Assembly (NCBI GenBank): GCA_045629285.1
Contig: JAZQQY010000029.1
Location: forward strand, 1-64,000
Direction: 5' to 3'
Length of the DNA: 64,000 bases
Source of the DNA: UBA1723 sp045629285
GTDB taxonomy: Bacteria; Bacteroidota; Bacteroidia; Bacteroidales; Paludibacteraceae
Shown piece by piece: positions 7,960-18,137 of this stretch. A program made the position numbers and the translations under genes. Each line of letters opens with the position of its first letter. Within the stretch, counting starts at the first letter, position 1. Under the pieces are notes generated by a model, which was not told the DNA's origin, did not search any database, and saw only the letters and a program-made list of their open reading frames with translations.

Positions 7960-9186
7960 TTATTCCATATAGGAGTCTTTGAAACCAAGAAGATAAAGCA
8001 AACCGTCAAGGCCAAAGTTGGATAACGACTGCTTGGCATTCTCCTTAACCTTTGGTTTGGCGTGGAATGCAACTCCAAGTCCAGCCAACGAAAGCATAGG
8101 AAGGTCGTTCGCTCCGTCGCCGACAGCAATCACCTGCTGAAGATCCAAGCCCTCAACCTGTGCGATCAAACGCAACAAATCGGCTTTTCTCTTACCGTCA
8201 ACAATATCTCCAAGATGACGGCCAGTCAATTTGCCATTGACAATCTCAAGTTCATTGGCATAGACATAATCCAAATCGAAACGTCTCTTCAAATAGTTTC
8301 CGAAATATGTGAACCCTCCGGAAAGGATTGCAATCTTATAGCCAAATTTCTTCAGCATACGCAAGGCTCGCTCAGCTCCATCCATGATAGGAAGATTCTC
8401 AGCGATATCGATCATCACGCTCTCATCCAAACCTTCCAACAATGCTACTCGGCGCTTGAAACTCTCGCAGAAATCTATCTCACCACGCATTGCGCTCTCA
8501 GTGATGGCTTTCACTTCGTCGCCCACACCTGCACGCATAGCAAGTTCGTCGATAACCTCAGTTTTGATTAGAGTCGAATCCATATCAAAGCAGACCAAAC
8601 GGCGGTTGCGTCGATAGATATTGTCCTCCTGGAAAGAGATATCGTATCCTAAATTGCTCGACAAATGAAGGAAATGCGACTGTAGTGCTGCCTTATCCTT
8701 CGGTGTACCACGCACCGACATCTCTACAGATGCCTTTGCATTTGAATTTTCCACACCTTCAAGCGGAATTCGTCCCGACAAACGAGTGATGGAATCAATG
8801 TTCAAGCCCTGCTCACTCAACGCACCAGACACGTTCGCCAACAGGTCTGCCGAGATATCACGTCCAAGCATAGTGATGATATAACGGTTCTTTCCCTGCA
8901 GACTTACCCAATCGGAATACTCCTTCTCGCTGATAGTGTCGAAGCGGACATTGATTCCCAAAGTCGACGCAGAAAAAAGCATCTCCTTCAAGATAAATCC
9001 AGACACCTGCTGATCGCTTGAGAACAAGATTCCCAACGATAGTGTGTTATGGATATCAGCCTGACCAATATCAAGAATCGTAGCTCCGTAATGAGCCAAT
9101 ATACTTGTCATCTTAGATGTCAAGCCCGGACGATCCGGACCTGAAATAGATACCAATATAATCTCTTTAGTTTCCAAATTATGCAC
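7960..9186 (-). CDS. serB: Phosphoserine phosphatase SerB with two ACT domains
   Basis: A 408-residue enzyme for the last step of serine synthesis. Two N-terminal ACT-type domains (about 5-80, starting IILVSISGPDRPGL, and about 95-185) precede a HAD phosphatase domain. The DxD nucleophile motif CFDMDSTLI is near residue 198, SGGFTYF follows, and the Mg-binding GDGANDLPML closes the site. The GTG at 9186 is chosen as start. An ATG 30 codons upstream (9276) also keeps the frame open, but it would lie upstream of the -7 box at 9204-9211 and beyond the preceding gene's terminator. The added residues are not ACT-like. Confidence 0.93.
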   Translation of the reverse strand: MHNLETKEIILVSISGPDRPGLTSKMTSILAHYGATILDIGQADIHNTLSLGILFSSDQQVSGFILKEMLFSASTLGINVRFDTISEKEYSDWVSLQGKNRYIITMLGRDISADLLANVSGALSEQGLNIDSITRLSGRIPLEGVENSNAKASVEMSVRGTPKDKAALQSHFLHLSSNLGYDISFQEDNIYRRNRRLVCFDMDSTLIKTEVIDELAMRAGVGDEVKAITESAMRGEIDFCESFKRRVALLEGLDESVMIDIAENLPIMDGAERALRMLKKFGYKIAILSGGFTYFGNYLKRRFDLDYVYANELEIVNGKLTGRHLGDIVDGKRKADLLRLIAQVEGLDLQQVIAVGDGANDLPMLSLAGLGVAFHAKPKVKENAKQSLSNFGLDGLLYLLGFKDSYME

Positions 9187-9203
9187 AATTTTTTGTTTCG
9201 TTA

Positions 9204-9211
9204 CAAAAGTA
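9204..9211 (-). promoter_or_regulatory. Candidate -7 box for serB (TACTTTTG)
   Basis: It matches TAnnTTTG and gives a leader of roughly 10 nt before the GTG at 9186. It is the main argument against the longer start. No good -33 TTTG is visible. Confidence 0.5.
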
Positions 9212-9230
9212 ATGTTTTTCGATGAATTTG

Positions 9231-9264
9231 AAAATAAAAAGAGACGCAGCAAAAACCACGTCTC
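9231..9264 (-). terminator. Intrinsic terminator after the gene at 9290
   Basis: Stem GAGACG (9241-9246) / CGTCTC (9259-9264) with an A-rich left flank, giving a U-tract on the minus strand. Confidence 0.75.
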
Positions 9265-9266
9265 CA

Positions 9267-9301
9267 AATTATGCATTATGCATTACGAATCACGCATTAA
9301 T
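9267..9301. repeat. Heptad array, AATTATG/CATTACG family
   Basis: Five units AATTATG, CATTATG, CATTACG, AATCACG, CATTAAT. The array begins 2 bp from the terminator stem and covers the stop and final codons (I-N-A-stop) of the gene at 9290-9679. Confidence 0.8.
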
Positions 9302-9679
9302 CAAAAGCACATCGTCAAGACTCTCTCTCAACTCTAACGCCTTCTTTATACTCTCCACATCTACTCCACCAAAAACCTTCACCACAAGATTGTGGATACC
9401 GATTTCAGAAAGTATTCCAGTCGCCTCCTTAACCATAGATTCAGGAGTAAAGTTCTTATTGTTTGTAGGAACATAGAAAAGATATCCTTTATCACACTGT
9501 GCTCCACATGGTGTATCAGTCTCTATCTTGTCGAAAAGATCTTTGACATCCTTATATTTTCCTGCAGCGTACTTCATCTCTTCTGCACAAGCTGTATCAG
9601 TCATTGTACCGATAATGAATACTGCACCGTATTGATCAAGGTAGTCGAATGCTATACCTTTTCCTTCTTTCAAAACCAT
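9290..9679 (-). CDS. Conserved-looking small protein of unknown function
   Basis: 129 residues with no recognised family. It is soluble, with no signal peptide or membrane helix. It starts MVLKEGKGIAFDYLDQYG and contains two cysteines in TPCGAQCDKGYLF (CxxxC), then an acidic C-terminal half predicted as alternating strand and helix. The codon pattern resembles the neighbours, so I take it as real. Its last codons come from a heptad array. It lies 52 bp downstream of the barrel gene at 9732 and may be in the same transcript. Confidence 0.7.
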   Translation of the reverse strand: MVLKEGKGIAFDYLDQYGAVFIIGTMTDTACAEEMKYAAGKYKDVKDLFDKIETDTPCGAQCDKGYLFYVPTNNKNFTPESMVKEATGILSEIGIHNLVVKVFGGVDVESIKKALELRESLDDVLLINA

Positions 9680-9731
9680 ATTAAAATTGTATCTAGTTCA
9701 AATGTTCAATGGCTACGCCGTTAAAACGAAT

Positions 9732-10982
9732 TTATTCTGTCGCCCCTTCACCGGAAACCGTCTCTGTCTCTTCCTCCTGTGTGAAATAGCCGCTACCGTA
9801 TCTGTCGAATGTAACTGTTATCTTCACACCAAAGTTAGTATAGCCCAAACTCTCGGCGATTCTCTGTCCTGTCGACATTTTCTGCCCACTCAACACACTT
9901 GAATGTATCAAAAATGCAGGAAGTTCAGACTGATCTTTTGGATTTGATGTCTTCAAGAAATCATACACCTGCTTGTTCTTCGCATACTGTATATTGTCCT
10001 CGTCGGAATCAGCCTTAAACTTGATTCTGTACAAAGCCTTGTCGAAGAATACTCCGGCATTGATACTGAACATCTTGTTGATTTGGAAACGATAACCAGC
10101 ATCTGCAGTAAACATCATCATGATTGGATTACTTGAAAACTGACCGTTGAACACACACTCTTTGTCATTCAAACCAAGTGCGGCGCCATGATTCATCGTT
10201 GCATTGTATGCTGGAATCTCACAAGTGAAATCGCAATCTTTCAATGTCTGGTCGTATTTCAATTTGATTGGCACGCCGACCTTTATACCTGCATGTCCGA
10301 ACAACTTTCCTGTTGTGTATGACAACGTGATCGGAACATCCAACAACATCAGTTTGTTGATCTCCTCAATCTCTCCTACTCTATATTTGAATTTCAACAA
10401 GTCACCTTCATAGTCGATATGACTAGACTCATCATAGAAATTCTTTCCGACAAAAGTTCCTTTAGTGAACGAGAAATTGACTCCGACCATGAATCCCCAA
10501 TGACGGTTGAGATAGTAGTCGTAGATGAAATTGACACTAGGCGACAATGACATCTTACCTTCTCCCATATCAGAATTATATGTCATCCATGTCGGTCCGA
10601 ATGACCCTCCGATACCTACATGCGAATGGCTTTCATCTACCTCCTGCAAAACCTCACGCTTAGTTGTGTGAAGCTGGACTTTATAAGTGGAATCTACATA
10701 AATCGTACGGTCGGTTGAAAGCAACGGTGCATCCTCAAACACTCCGTAGTACGACAAATCCTTCAATGTAGACTGCTCTGTCTGGCCCAACGGCTCTAGA
10801 GGCACAGCTGGGTTCTTGCCCCAAATCGAATTCTCATAGTTGAAGATCATACTATCAACAAACGTCTTCTTTGGAGCAGGCTGATCCTTTGCAGCGAAAA
10901 GTGTCGTACTATTTGCCGCTGCAATCGCCAATGCCACGATGCATTTAAATCCTCTGTGTATATTTTGTAGTCCCATAGTCAT
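9732..10982 (-). CDS. Outer-membrane beta-barrel protein
   Basis: 416 residues with a Sec signal (KCIVALAIAAANSTTLFA, cleavage near residue 31). From about residue 120 the chain alternates aromatic and small residues (GGSFGPTWMTYNSD, HWGFMVGVNFSF, GYRFQINKMFSINAGVFF), typical of OmpW/PorT-like barrels of Bacteroidota. The start is 10 bp past the stop of the giant T9SS protein, so the two are probably one transcript. The barrel may help export, anchor or receive that protein. This is inference from position only. Confidence 0.75.
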   Translation of the reverse strand: MTMGLQNIHRGFKCIVALAIAAANSTTLFAAKDQPAPKKTFVDSMIFNYENSIWGKNPAVPLEPLGQTEQSTLKDLSYYGVFEDAPLLSTDRTIYVDSTYKVQLHTTKREVLQEVDESHSHVGIGGSFGPTWMTYNSDMGEGKMSLSPSVNFIYDYYLNRHWGFMVGVNFSFTKGTFVGKNFYDESSHIDYEGDLLKFKYRVGEIEEINKLMLLDVPITLSYTTGKLFGHAGIKVGVPIKLKYDQTLKDCDFTCEIPAYNATMNHGAALGLNDKECVFNGQFSSNPIMMMFTADAGYRFQINKMFSINAGVFFDKALYRIKFKADSDEDNIQYAKNKQVYDFLKTSNPKDQSELPAFLIHSSVLSGQKMSTGQRIAESLGYTNFGVKITVTFDRYGSGYFTQEEETETVSGEGATE

Positions 10983-10992
10983 TCTTTCACTA

Positions 10993-13900
10993 TCATCTCA
11001 CAATAAAACGAGTATCCAACATTCTCGCATCTGATTCATATATCAACACGAAATAATGTCCACTTGGCAAATCTATCTCCATCTGGATTGGATACGATGT
11101 CGGAACAAAATCTCTAATCATAGTTCCCATCACGTCGTAAATCTCTACTCTCAAGTTCTTCTTCTCCTCCTCCGTAAACGGATATTCGATAGTAAGGATC
11201 TCGTCAAGCGAGACTGGATTTGGATAAATCTTCAACTCTCTATCCTTGTCGACGCAGTATGTCTCAGATATATATTCCTTACCCGCAACCGTAGTTACCT
11301 CTACCTGGTAGCAACCGTTCAATTTTTCTCCCTTCGCACCTTCATAGTACTCTTTTGTCGCCCCCTGAATAGCGACACCGTCCTTATACCACTGGTATGT
11401 TGCAAACTTCACTTTGCCGATATTGTTGTTGCAGAACAATACGTATCCAAACTTGTCTACGATTACAGGATAACCCAAATCTCTCTCTACAACAATCTTG
11501 ATCTCAACGAATGAATCACATCCTTCTGCATTAACCAAAGTATCTTTGATAACCTGGCTACGACGGTATGTCACTCCATTATATTCAACCGAACTCTCAC
11601 CTGTAAATACTACAGAATTATATGTCGGCTTCTTAACATGGACTTTGTAATGCACAATACTGTCGCAAATATAATCTTTTCCTGCGACATTATACACTTT
11701 TTGGAACATACATTGATAATCATCAACATCTTCTTTTATCACGACTTCTCCATTATCAGGATCGTTGATGATAACGCTGTCACATTCCGACAAGTAGATC
11801 GTTGGCGACTCGATACGTGGTAAAACCAAAACCTTGACGTTTACGAAACTGTCGCAATCACACAATGTGCTCTTCAAGCTAAGCTGGAATGTAGTGTCGT
11901 TGTAATAGATATTACCGTTGTATTCGGCAAACTCACAACCCATCACCTCCTGATTTGTAGTCGTAGGATGTAGGACAACTACACTCTGAGTATTTATGAT
12001 CGGACAACCTTCATCTGTAGTACCAACCTCAACGCTGATTGTATGATCCTCGTAGTATGTCTTGTTGTTAAGATCACAAACAACAGAATCACAACCATAT
12101 CTTGTAGGCAAGAAATTCTCAATTGTCTCTACAAATCTGAAATCAAGTACTCGTATCAAACTGTCGCAACCTGCAGCGGAAGGATAAATGATAGTCTCCT
12201 TGTAATCACCATCCTGTGCAAGATAAACCTTACCCTCATAATTGATGACATCACCACAAGTACTGATCTTAACTGTATCGTAGATAGGATTTGCAACAAC
12301 GATATGGATGTTGTTAACTATGCTATCACAAACCGGACCTGAAGTGTATCTGATTACATCAACAGTATCAACACTTGATGTAAACGTTGTAGGAACGACA
12401 CTACCGTAGAATGTATACTGAGCTTCACTACATCCTGAGATATTGATGTTGTTATGCTTTGTTTCTCGGATTGTGTAACGTCTCAATGAAACCGAACTGT
12501 CACAGTCGCAGAATGAGTTGTTGAATTTCTTATGGACGAAATAATCCTGTGTCTTCGTGAACGTTGTATCTAGGGTCGCATCGTAGAAATCTCCACAATT
12601 CACAATTTCAACCGTATCTCTAACCGGAGCCGGCAAGATATGGATCGTGCGAATCAATACACTATCACACTTCTTATCACGTGGGATATTTGTCTGAATC
12701 ACTGTATCTCGAGTGATTACACCGATCACATTCTCGATTCCGCCAACATTCTGTGTAAGTCTGTAACGCTCACAATAATACTCATCAGGAACACGTACTG
12801 TATCAGCTGACGTATTGTGATTGATATGGATATCACGCTTCTGCAAATAATAACCGTCGACCTTTATACCATGTAGAGTCTCACTCAATTGTTCGATCAG
12901 AACTGTATCTCTAGTTATCTTCTTTGAATTTACATTGTCAAGGTAGAATTCACAAGAGTAAACGACAGTATCCATCTTGAATACACGATCGTAGACATGG
13001 ATATTTCTCTTTACTATACTATCGCAACCTCTTACAGTAACTAACGTATCATAGACTGTCAATTCATCACCACCCTTCAACTTTCTACCATTGATTGTGA
13101 ACGAATCAAGATAAACCTCATCAAACTCGTATGCATCACTGTTTGTGACATTCAAATTAACTTTGATGTAGATACTATCACATCCGCATCTGGTCGATCT
13201 TAGAGTATCATAGAAAGTAACTGTCTCATGGTAATACTTACCGTCGACTTCACAGAATACAGAATCACATCCACCGTTAAAGTAAACAGAATCGACACGA
13301 GGGATCACAACTCTTAAATTTGTAGTGATTGCCGAGTCACAACCTACCGTATCATAACGTGTGATGTAAGAAGTATTCGTATATTGCTTGCCACGATAAG
13401 ACGCACCGGAAAGTTGATCCTTTCCACAAAGCACTGTGTCGATCTTATAATCTTCCAATTTGCTGACCTTTACCGTGTATTTGATTGTACTATCGCAGCT
13501 TGAGTTTTCAATCTTGTAAACCTCAGTAAATACGGTATCATTCTTGCAAATGATATCAGTACCGTCACTCTTTCGTACGGAAACTACCTGACATCCTGTG
13601 ATCAAAGTATCTACTCTTACCGGAATACAGAAAATATCTACTGAAATCTGCTTAGAATAGATATCGTAAGAAACAGTCAATGTATCTGTACCGACGGCAA
13701 CCGGTTTGACGACATAAGAACCGTTTGAATTTACGACATCAACTACTCCATTCTTTCTAACCCACTTAATATCAGCATTGGCAATGTTTACGTCGCCAAA
13801 ACTCATCATCTTATTCACTACATCGTAAGCGCTCTTATCCTCGCTCTGGAAAAGCATCAAAGGAGAAGATGCCAGTTTCGTCAATTTCTCTGCACTCAAC

Positions 13901-16900
13901 GGACTACTCAATGTAGGATACATTCCTGAAGTATTGTTGAATGCATCAAGTGTCAATTCGAACATCTCCGTCGTCAACAAACCTGTACCGTACTTACTTG
14001 GCAATACAGACATCTGCTTATCGTAATAGCAATTCTTTACCTCACCGACAACACTACCGGCAATCGCGTCGACATTAACCTCATTAGGACATGAAACTCT
14101 ATTGACATTTATTGAAGATTCTACATCGAATTTATCAGCAGAACCAACAATACCACCCAAACAAGCGAAATCTGCAGATGGAGGACAGATAGAATGAACC
14201 ATACCATAATTGATACAATCCTTAATCAAGCCCTTTGTCTCACACATTGCACCACCACAGATACCTCCTACACGTCGGTGTCCGAACACATTACCGACAT
14301 TCATACAACGGATGATATTTGCTGTAGTAGAACCGGCAATACCACCTGTGTAATATGGAGTGGATTTGATAGTGATGGAAACGCTTCCTGCATTTGCGCA
14401 ATCCTCAATTATGGCTTCACTCTTACCACAAATACCTCCTATGCTCTCTGCTGATCCTGTAACAGTTGCATTGTTGATGACTTTACGAATTACCGGAACA
14501 TCGCCAGGATTCAAGTGTGTCGCAACCGCAACAACACCAGAAACACCCATGTTGCCGTTTACAACACCAGTTACGATCAAATTCTCGATAACAGCACCAG
14601 ATTCAATATTTGCAAACAACGCCTGATTGTTCTGATTCTGATTATTGATAGAGACTTTAATGGTATGGCCATTTCCGTCAAAAACACCCTGGAACGGAGT
14701 CGCCTCACTTGCAATCGCATCTGTGACTATTGTTGAAGCAGTACCGTCGCCCAAAATGTCGACTGTCAATTTGAAATGCTTGTTGTACGACCAATTGTTT
14801 TTTTGAGCATTAATATAATACTTGTCTGTCACTTTGTTAGCCTTAACCAAAGCAGCAAGTGAATTCAAATCTGACAAGCTCTCGATCAAATATGGATCCT
14901 CAGCAGAACCATCTCCTGAAGCAAATGGAATCGAAGCAATAGTGATATATGTCAAACGCTCATCACCACCCTCCGACTTCTGAACAAGCAAAGCAGGGAC
15001 ATCAGCCGACGACTTCAAATCGGACAACTTAGCATACTCTGTATCTCCAGTAAGTTTACGAAGTACCAATTTGCCTTCAGTAAGAAGTGAAGGAGCAGTC
15101 TGGACGTATGAAGTCAACTCTTCATTCTCAAATATAGGAACAATGCCAAGCAACTCGGCATTTTTCATGTTCTTCATGAACGACGGAACATAAACAGCGT
15201 TTGCATCGTCAGAGAATTTCTCAAACATGACATCGGTAGCAGTAGTAGGAACAATTTCAACACCGATACCAGATCCCATAAAATCCTTCGTATCACACTT
15301 GCCGTTCCTTGAAATCTGAACATCGTAATGACAATCAGGATAAGTATAACCGGAAAACTGAGATGTGTAGATATACGGATATGTTATCGACTTTCCGTTT
15401 AGACTACCATAATTGATCAATCTATTGAATGCATAACTTGCGGATACTCTCTCTGCATCACCAATCAATCCGACAGCACCATCACCATTTACATATCCTG
15501 AATTAACCAAATCTGAGATTCGGTTTGTAGTGTTAATGTCTGTAGCTGTACCGATCACGCCGGCTGCAAGTTTAGAGGCAGTGATTGTTCCTGAATTACA
15601 CAAACCATACAAATTACCACCTTTTGAATATGCGACCACTCCACCAGCAGTTATTGCTGATATCTTTGCACTGTTGTAGCAATTATAGATATCACATTTA
15701 GTGGCGACGGCACAAACACCAGCCGCATACTCATTACCAGAGACCGAACCGGATGTCTGTAAGTCGTGGATTGAAGCACTTTCTGCATATACAAACAAAG
15801 CTGCATTATCGCTTGAACTTGCAATATTCATCTTAATAGTGTAACCACCACCATCAAGTTCACCCATAAACTGAGTGTTAGTCGTTTGGGCTAATGCGAA
15901 ATCAAGATCAGAAATGTGAGCAGCGACTTTGAAATGTTTATTTTTTGACCATCCCGGAGCAGTCTCTAGTGAATCCTGCAATTCCTGAAGATGAGCAACA
16001 CTCTTAAGCAAATATGGATTTGCAGCCGTTCCTCTTCCTCCACCGAACACATTTTTATACAATGTGATAGGACGACTGATGACTGCATCTCCAAGAATTC
16101 CATAAACGGTATCGTTTCCTGCTCCCAAAATATTAGCAACACCGTCTTTTGTGACTTCAAAATTTCCTTTTGCCGACTTCCACACCACTCCATCAGTCAT
16201 TCCACAAGAGAATCCTGAAGCAATACTATCAAGACGCTCTCCATCTGCAATCAAGATTGGAAGCGAAGCAAGTTTTGCAATATCATCATTCATCGAAAGA
16301 TAAGGATAAAATCCAGGTTTCTGCAAGAATGCAGGATTGAAATTCCTTGATAATGCAGTCTGGTTATCAAGCATATAGCCTTTACTCTCCGATACAGAAA
16401 AATAATAGAAAGGAGTATTACCGGAAGTCAAAACACTATTTTTCACATAATGTATAGAATCATTTGACTCAGTAACTCCAAAAGATTCATCCGAATAAAG
16501 ACCTCCTAAGGCATTAAACTCAAATCTATTATTGAATTCAAAACTCTTGACAACACGGTTGGAATTGTCAAACGAGATCGACAAACAGTTGTTGAATGGG
16601 AAAATCAATGCGGCAGAAACACCAACGACCTCCTGATAACCATACTGATCAGGATAATAACAACCTACAATACCAGCTATGTTTCCTCCTTGTAAAGAAG
16701 AGACATAACCCATATTGATACAAGATGATAACGTATTGTTTTGTGTTGTTACGTTATATACATTGTAAGTTCCAACAATACCGCCTGCTCCGGATTCTCT
16801 TGTTTTCGAGTCTACTGAGACAGAAGGCTGGTAACTTGTAACATCACCAATATTTACGCAATTGTAAATCTTGACTTTCTTTGTGATACCGGCAATACCT

Positions 16901-17871
16901 CCTACATCACCATATTCGGAATAAATATTGCCTGCATTAGAACAATTATATAACTCATTGATTGTCACCACAGGAGGGCTATCAAAATTTCCGATGATAC
17001 CTCCTACCATAGGTGAACTTGACTCTATTCCCAAATAATTAGAACAATCATGAATCTTTAGATTTCTTGGTCGTAGGATATAACCCAATATACCGCCAGC
17101 ACCTGAAGTTATCGATTGTAATGAAACAGTGTTCTTTGATTTATTTACGATATTCGACAATTCAATATTCGATGGACTGTTTATATAACCAATGACGCCA
17201 CCGAATGCAGAAAACGACGTTGGAACATCATATTCAAGGTCAACAGTCACATCTTTAATAACGCCTCCATCTGTTGGGGGAAATATCATACCGATAAGAC
17301 CTCCTATATAACTAGTTTTTCCACCAGTCTGAAAAGTCGCCTTTCCACTAAATTTACAATTTTCAATTCGAACACTACCATTGACATATCCAGTCAAGAT
17401 ACCGGATGTCTTGGAAGGCAATGTGGCATCAATATTTTCGAAAGTTACATTCTTGATACAAGAACCTTTATCCAAGACCGGAAACAATCCACTGTATCCT
17501 GAAGACCTGTATCCTTCAAAAGTTAAGTTTTTGATTGTATGTCCTTTTCCATCGAATTTTACGGCAATCTGATCATCTGTTTGAAATGACAGAATCTCTA
17601 CCCCCTTCATATCGATGTCGTTCTCAAGGCAAAAACAAAAAGTATCGATTGTTATCCAGAAATTTCCTCCTAAATATGCTTCATCAAAAGCATTAAATAC
17701 CGCTGCGAGATCTTCTGCTGAATTAACTTTATAAGGATTACTTGGATCAAGAAATTTTTCTATATCAATACCGGCAGCACGAACCGGAGACGCTACTAAA
17801 TTTAGAAGCGTCGCGGCAAAAAACAGGATGCCCTTAATATATGAGGATATATGACGAATTATCGTACACAT
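10993..17871 (-). CDS. Giant T9SS-exported surface protein with GLUG-type modules and CDS-rich repeats
   Basis: 2292 residues. A signal peptide (about 1-33) is followed by three related blocks that begin near residues 45, 610 and 990. Each has a YxVNSAEDL/ANPYLLKSV/EDPYLIESL entry strand, an F(D/E)GxGxTIK element and runs of GGIxG...C.N.G.V repeats, as in GLUG-type beta-helices. Residues about 1420-2130 carry some fourteen CDS tripeptides in short repeats of the form TV..V.GCDS...V.V. An Ig-like segment with YQWYKDGVAIQGA follows. The C-terminal 80 residues (KIYPNPV...VEIYDVMGTMI) are a T9SS type A sorting domain. It is probably a surface adhesin or structural filament. No catalytic motif is seen. 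Confidence 0.85.
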   Translation of the reverse strand: MCTIIRHISSYIKGILFFAATLLNLVASPVRAAGIDIEKFLDPSNPYKVNSAEDLAAVFNAFDEAYLGGNFWITIDTFCFCLENDIDMKGVEILSFQTDDQIAVKFDGKGHTIKNLTFEGYRSSGYSGLFPVLDKGSCIKNVTFENIDATLPSKTSGILTGYVNGSVRIENCKFSGKATFQTGGKTSYIGGLIGMIFPPTDGGVIKDVTVDLEYDVPTSFSAFGGVIGYINSPSNIELSNIVNKSKNTVSLQSITSGAGGILGYILRPRNLKIHDCSNYLGIESSSPMVGGIIGNFDSPPVVTINELYNCSNAGNIYSEYGDVGGIAGITKKVKIYNCVNIGDVTSYQPSVSVDSKTRESGAGGIVGTYNVYNVTTQNNTLSSCINMGYVSSLQGGNIAGIVGCYYPDQYGYQEVVGVSAALIFPFNNCLSISFDNSNRVVKSFEFNNRFEFNALGGLYSDESFGVTESNDSIHYVKNSVLTSGNTPFYYFSVSESKGYMLDNQTALSRNFNPAFLQKPGFYPYLSMNDDIAKLASLPILIADGERLDSIASGFSCGMTDGVVWKSAKGNFEVTKDGVANILGAGNDTVYGILGDAVISRPITLYKNVFGGGRGTAANPYLLKSVAHLQELQDSLETAPGWSKNKHFKVAAHISDLDFALAQTTNTQFMGELDGGGYTIKMNIASSSDNAALFVYAESASIHDLQTSGSVSGNEYAAGVCAVATKCDIYNCYNSAKISAITAGGVVAYSKGGNLYGLCNSGTITASKLAAGVIGTATDINTTNRISDLVNSGYVNGDGAVGLIGDAERVSASYAFNRLINYGSLNGKSITYPYIYTSQFSGYTYPDCHYDVQISRNGKCDTKDFMGSGIGVEIVPTTATDVMFEKFSDDANAVYVPSFMKNMKNAELLGIVPIFENEELTSYVQTAPSLLTEGKLVLRKLTGDTEYAKLSDLKSSADVPALLVQKSEGGDERLTYITIASIPFASGDGSAEDPYLIESLSDLNSLAALVKANKVTDKYYINAQKNNWSYNKHFKLTVDILGDGTASTIVTDAIASEATPFQGVFDGNGHTIKVSINNQNQNNQALFANIESGAVIENLIVTGVVNGNMGVSGVVAVATHLNPGDVPVIRKVINNATVTGSAESIGGICGKSEAIIEDCANAGSVSITIKSTPYYTGGIAGSTTANIIRCMNVGNVFGHRRVGGICGGAMCETKGLIKDCINYGMVHSICPPSADFACLGGIVGSADKFDVESSINVNRVSCPNEVNVDAIAGSVVGEVKNCYYDKQMSVLPSKYGTGLLTTEMFELTLDAFNNTSGMYPTLSSPLSAEKLTKLASSPLMLFQSEDKSAYDVVNKMMSFGDVNIANADIKWVRKNGVVDVVNSNGSYVVKPVAVGTDTLTVSYDIYSKQISVDIFCIPVRVDTLITGCQVVSVRKSDGTDIICKNDTVFTEVYKIENSSCDSTIKYTVKVSKLEDYKIDTVLCGKDQLSGASYRGKQYTNTSYITRYDTVGCDSAITTNLRVVIPRVDSVYFNGGCDSVFCEVDGKYYHETVTFYDTLRSTRCGCDSIYIKVNLNVTNSDAYEFDEVYLDSFTINGRKLKGGDELTVYDTLVTVRGCDSIVKRNIHVYDRVFKMDTVVYSCEFYLDNVNSKKITRDTVLIEQLSETLHGIKVDGYYLQKRDIHINHNTSADTVRVPDEYYCERYRLTQNVGGIENVIGVITRDTVIQTNIPRDKKCDSVLIRTIHILPAPVRDTVEIVNCGDFYDATLDTTFTKTQDYFVHKKFNNSFCDCDSSVSLRRYTIRETKHNNINISGCSEAQYTFYGSVVPTTFTSSVDTVDVIRYTSGPVCDSIVNNIHIVVANPIYDTVKISTCGDVINYEGKVYLAQDGDYKETIIYPSAAGCDSLIRVLDFRFVETIENFLPTRYGCDSVVCDLNNKTYYEDHTISVEVGTTDEGCPIINTQSVVVLHPTTTNQEVMGCEFAEYNGNIYYNDTTFQLSLKSTLCDCDSFVNVKVLVLPRIESPTIYLSECDSVIINDPDNGEVVIKEDVDDYQCMFQKVYNVAGKDYICDSIVHYKVHVKKPTYNSVVFTGESSVEYNGVTYRRSQVIKDTLVNAEGCDSFVEIKIVVERDLGYPVIVDKFGYVLFCNNNIGKVKFATYQWYKDGVAIQGATKEYYEGAKGEKLNGCYQVEVTTVAGKEYISETYCVDKDRELKIYPNPVSLDEILTIEYPFTEEEKKNLRVEIYDVMGTMIRDFVPTSYPIQMEIDLPSGHYFVLIYESDARMLDTRFIVR

Positions 17872-17941
17872 TTTACTAAAACAAGCTCTTTGCTATTTAT
17901 GATTTACTAAAGTCCGCAATACTTTCGCACTACAAACTATA

Positions 17942-17972
17942 CAAAAATAAATCAATCAGTATTTTCAGCAAA
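17942..17972 (-). promoter_or_regulatory. Canonical promoter of the giant surface-protein gene
   Basis: TATTTTTG at 17942-17949 and TTTG at 17969-17972 with an exact 19-bp spacer, a textbook Bacteroidota promoter. The leader to the ATG at 17871 is about 65 nt. Confidence 0.85.
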
Positions 17973-18078
17973 AACTTAAAGTAAGGTTTTTATCAACAAA
18001 CATATAAAATAATGTTGATAATTGGTTAATAATGCAAAAAAATGTAACTATATGCCCTACTTTAGATAAAATAGCGAA

Positions 18079-18110
18079 TAAAAAAAGAGACGTGATTACT
18101 CACGTCTCTT
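18079..18110 (-). terminator. Intrinsic terminator of pckA
   Basis: Stem AAGAGACGTGA / TCACGTCTCTT (18085-18095 and 18100-18110) with a 4-nt loop and a left A-run, 28 bp past the pckA stop. Confidence 0.92.
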
Positions 18111-18137
18111 ATAATTAAGCTATTGAAAAGCCGTTGA

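Noticed and set aside
9267..9301. Heptad arrays as CRISPR or transposon ends
   Set aside because: The units are 7 bp, contiguous and spacer-free. No cas or transposase gene is in the window.
14000..17800. DNA-level tandem repeat inside the giant surface gene
   Set aside because: The GLUG-like and CDS repeats are visible only at protein level; the DNA copies are too diverged for a recent tandem array.
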